64,000 nucleotides of DNA from Sorghum bicolor (taxonomy: Eukaryota; Streptophyta; Magnoliopsida; Poales; Poaceae): positions 9,354,501 to 9,418,500 of the forward strand of contig NC_012870.2 of NCBI RefSeq assembly GCF_000003195.3, in the 5' to 3' direction. How positions within the stretch are numbered: position 1 is the stretch's first letter; every line of letters begins with the position of its first letter. This document shows, piece after piece, positions 60,490 through 64,000 of this stretch. Under the pieces are notes generated by a model that saw only the letters and a program-made list of their open reading frames with translations, did not search any database and was not told the DNA's origin. A program made the translations under genes and the position numbers.

Positions 60490-60731
60490 GGCCTTATTTA
60501 GTTACGAAAAGTGAAAAGTTTTCGGTACTGTAGCACTTTCATTTGTTTGTGACAAATATTATCTAATTATGAACTAACTAGGATCAAAAGATTCGTCTCG
60601 TGATTTACAGCTAAACTGTGTAATTAGTTTTGTTTCCGTCTATATTTAATATTTCATGCATGTGCCACAAGATTCGATATGACGGGAAATCTTGAAAACT
60701 TTTTGGTTTTCAGGGTGAACTAAACAAGGCC
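60490..60731. mobile_element. Tourist-like MITE (copy 16)
   Basis: GGCCTTATTTAGTTACG ... GAACTAAACAAGGCC, target duplication CAA on both sides. Confidence 0.88.
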
Positions 60732-62061
60732 CAACTTGCCCCGCCCGGCCCCAAACGGCCAAACCCAACTCGCCTTTCCGAGAGAACAGGCGAGCAGAGA
60801 GGACCACCACACTCGGCGTTCATGTGCGCCGTGTTTTTTGCTTTACAATTACAAACAGCATGTTCCAAGTACCAGTAAACTAGGCGCTCCTACTATGCTA
60901 AGCAAGAGCTACCCTACACAAGTTGCAGCCAGATATCTAGGAGGTCTGTTGCCGAGATTCGAACCTAAATTTGTAGCCTGCCCACTTGTGTGATAAAAGA
61001 AGCAACGCTACTAGTACGTTACGCCTAATCGCATGTGCACATGGTTGCGAGCGACTTGTTGAAGTTGAGATTTTTTGAGAGAAGTTGTAAAACGTTCGAT
61101 CCGACAAAGATCGAAGCCCACAAAGATCGAAGCCGTCCAGTCCAGTCAAGGAAGATACGAGTATTGTTCTTGTATGACTCGGCCCAGTTGGGGTGATACG
61201 CCTCAGCCCACTCTGTAAGCAAGCAGGAAAATGTGGCCCGGCCTCATATCAAGATAGGCATCATCGCCTCGAGGTTAACCTCGACGAAAAAGGGCCCCCA
61301 CGGACCGGAACATCCTGGATGGAAAGCGGAAGGAAATATTGGAGTCTGATTTTGTCTCCACAATCGCAAAATCAGTTATCAGACATCTTTAAACCCTCTC
61401 TCTCTCACTCTCAATCTCAAAAGAGCATCGGCTTCTCTGACAATCACTGATTTATTAGAAGAGAAACGCTGATTTATTATGAAAGAAAAACGCTGCTAGC
61501 TGGCAGAAAAAAGTACGGCTTATAAGACAAGCGAACGATAGGCCGTCAAATCAGACTACGGCTTATATAAATCCCTACATAATATAGGAGCAGAAAACAA
61601 GCTTATGCTCTTCGACCAAAAAATGCTTCGATCTATGACTGTGAGTCAAATAATACCATGCATGGTATTTGTTATTTCAGTATTATACAAAGGTATGCTC
61701 AGTTCAGTACTCTAGAATCATTTACATGAAATCTATACAGTTAACAGTGCCCAAAACATAATAATGTCTCAGTTAACGCAATTGTCTAGGTGGACCATGG
61801 ACCTCCTCGAGTTGCCACTAGCAATGCCTCATTTCCTAATATGCATGAGGTATTCTAGCACGGTCATTGAGACAAAATAGAAATCCAAAAACGAGCTCCA
61901 AGATATTGCGGGAAAAAAAACAAAAAACTAAAAAAAAAATCTTCATGCGGAGCAATCCAGCACCATCCCCATATTGACGAGCCAAGAAGTGATGCCTCAG
62001 GACAATAATTTGGTGTGTGAGCCTATCATCGCAGGATTTCCTTTCTTGCCTTGAAGTTGGG
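60732..62061. other. 3' flank of the transporter gene, no other gene seen
   Basis: Includes a short stretch (about 61445-61570, ACGGCTTATAA words) resembling a common grass repeat; the rightmost part is probably 3' UTR of the transporter. Confidence 0.45.
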
Positions 62062-63910
62062 CTATAATGTTTTGTTCCTCCTATATTGCAGAAAATAAAT
62101 AATTTAACCAAAGACTGTCTCTACATAAATGAAGACAGGAAGACTAGAGACCAGGCAAATGCAGAAGTGTAAGACAGTCAACAAATAAACTCGTCAAAGT
62201 TACCTTTCTAATTGCCTTCCTATGAACTTCCCCGAATCAACTGGTATAGGAGATAACGATAAGTAGTCTTGTTGTTTCACTGGCGTTTCTAAAGCATTGC
62301 TGCTGCGTTTTTTAACTTTCTTGTACTTCTTAGGAGCTGACCCAAATAGCTGAACAGTCAAACTGCCACCTGATGAAAAGTAAGTGTATCCTGTTAGCTC
62401 GAAGAAACACCTGAATTCAAGGCTGTGCGAGTGCAGAGGCAAAGAACTAAGAAAAGGAACATGAGCTTACATAATACAAGGGCAGCTCCAATACATGTGG
62501 TGTTATCCCATCTTTCACCAAGGAGGAACCAAGCAAAAGCAGCTCCCCAAACTGGCTCCAAGCCGTAAACAATTGCAGTTTCAGTTGCTGAAACATCGCC
62601 CATCGCTACCAGCTGCAGGAGGACATGCAAGCAGTACACATGCTTAAAACAAGCAAGCCTTAAACGAGAGGAGCCTTAAAACTACTAGAACACTCAAAGA
62701 AGTAGACTGACCTCTGCCCACATGCATAACACCGTAGAAAGAACTCCAGTGTACAATGCTGGTATCCAAGGAAATGAAGCTGCTGTATCCCAAAGCATAC
62801 CGAAAGTCCAAGAGTCAAAGCTGGATTCACTAGTATCAACATAGCCGTCTTTGAACATACACCAGAGAACAGAAGAGAAAGCGACCACAAGGACCTGGTT
62901 ATCAGAAGATTTTTTGTTCACAACTTGACATCACAATGGATAAGATATATAGCAGTACGAAGGATATGAGAATATCTTCACACAACCTCGAAGCTAAGAA
63001 GAGCTAGAAACTTCTTCTTGTCCGTACTCCTTGATATTTGCTCTGTTCTAAGCATATGGATCCCAAAAAACACGGCGCTGAAGAAGTTCAAAATATCACC
63101 AACCTTTGAACAGAACAAAAGCAGTCCAAAAAAAATCAATATCATATATTTTTAAGGCACAAAGCAAGAAATTCATAAAATATATCCAAATACTTGAAAT
63201 AATGAAATCTATCAAATTTGAGGATCTAACATAACTTTTAAATACTTGAAATTAATTGGAAGATTGAAGACTCAACGAAAGTGTGATTATTGTTGCATAA
63301 AGAACCTTTTGAACAGAAGTCAGGAAAGCAAGAAAAATGTGCCTGAGATGTTTTACCACTCTGTAAGATCCTGAGAGCTATTATCACAACAGCCAAAATA
63401 CTACTAGTAACAATCAGTACCCAAAAAAAAAAAAAAGAAGTTGTTACTTACGCAGGGAGGAGAGCCGCCACATTCCAGCAGGCCGATTCCAAATAGTGAC
63501 ATGATGGCTCCGAACCAAGTGAGTTTGGGGATCGAGGCACCAAGAAGGCCATCAATTAGAGGCACAACTATGACCTATACAGCAATAGATATTTAGCATT
63601 TGCCAGTTCAAGCCATTTCAGCAAAACCACCAAAATTCAGAACGAACTGGGCGCGAAACAGGATCTACCGTGATGGCCGTGATGAAGGATGCTCGGCCAG
63701 CATCAGATGAGAGCAATCCAATTGCTTGAGAAAGGTAACCTAAGCTAACCCAGACTCCCAGCTCCAGTCCTGCATAGCGTACACGGCGGTCCCCAAAGGC
63801 ACGGACCGCGAATGGCACGAAGGGGATGGCTGCAACAACGAACCGCACCATGTTGAAGACCGCAGGCTCTGTCAGGGCTTCGACCTCTTTCAGAACCGGA
63901 ATATCACTTG
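62062..63910 (-). CDS. EamA/DMT-type membrane transporter, 3' part (7 exons)
   Basis: Minus-strand exons in order: 63910-63669, 63574-63452, 63103-62987, 62894-62712, 62612-62471, 62369-62204, 62080-62062 (stop TAG), all with GT/AG borders and continuous phase. They code about 330 residues; the 5' exons lie beyond 64000. Hydrophobic spans alternate with short loops; EamA hallmarks include FNMVRFVVAAIPFVPF, the GLLSSDAGRASFITAITV helix, GDILNFFSAVFFGIH at the start of the second repeat, and ATETAIVYGLEPVWGAAFAWFLLGER near the end of it. The polar C-terminus (KKYKKVKKRSSN) is probably cytosolic or stromal. The drug/metabolite transporter family moves small solutes; the substrate here cannot be told. 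A WAT1-like or a plastid-type EamA protein are both possible; the missing N-terminus would show a transit peptide. The last 19-base coding exon is the least certain. Confidence 0.85.
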
Positions 63911-64000
63911 CTGGCAGAAAATAGGATAAAAGGTGAATTACAAAAGGCTCAATTTTACAGAGGCGATGCACTGCTATTTTTTAATACCAATAATTAACAA

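Noticed and set aside
60945..61020. tRNA-like ATTCGAACC box
   Set aside because: No A-box or cloverleaf can be drawn around it; an isolated B-box-like word only.

Overview
The window looks like nuclear DNA of a panicoid grass, most likely Sorghum bicolor. This is inferred from a single-exon DELLA gene of the maize D8/D9 and rice SLR1 type, from many copies of a grass Tourist-like MITE (termini GGCCTTGTTTAG, TAA/TTA target duplications), and from long gene-free stretches that alternate CpG-rich and AT-rich DNA. No database search was possible, so all names rest on recognised motifs.

Layout. (1) 1-9135, + strand: the last twelve exons of a Toc64/OEP64-type gene (amidase-like domain followed by TPRs), cut by the left window edge. 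Its second intron carries a complete 1.8 kb terminal-repeat retrotransposon in antisense orientation, whose single ORF joins a Gag domain to a coiled coil and two IQ (calmodulin-binding type) motifs. (2) 9136-27714: no convincing gene; CpG-rich stretches, two Stowaway-like elements and a dense set of Tourist-like MITEs, one of them nested inside another. (3) 27715-29598, - strand: an intact DELLA/GRAS gibberellin-response repressor with a CT-rich leader and candidate uORFs. (4) 29599-39135: MITEs (again one nested pair), AT-rich DNA, two GC islands without a recognisable gene, and a small unidentified ORF with one membrane segment. (5) 39141-53475: a complete, young Ty3/gypsy chromovirus-like LTR retrotransposon of 14.3 kb with unusually long LTRs (about 3.97 kb), target duplication CTAAT, tRNA-iMet-type primer site, an extra coiled-coil ORF before gag, and a gag-pol broken by one nonsense codon and two frameshifts. 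The LTR itself contains two exon-like acidic coding segments. (6) 53481-62061: repeats and intergenic DNA. (7) 62062-63910, - strand: the 3' seven exons of an EamA/DMT-type membrane transporter, cut by the right window edge.

The three host genes are unrelated in function: chloroplast or organelle protein import or chaperone docking, gibberellin signalling, and membrane transport. The most unusual material is in the mobile elements: the Gag-IQ element, the LTR-embedded coding segments, the extra ORF with its candidate splice acceptor, and repeated nesting of MITEs at the same TAA inside their terminal repeats.
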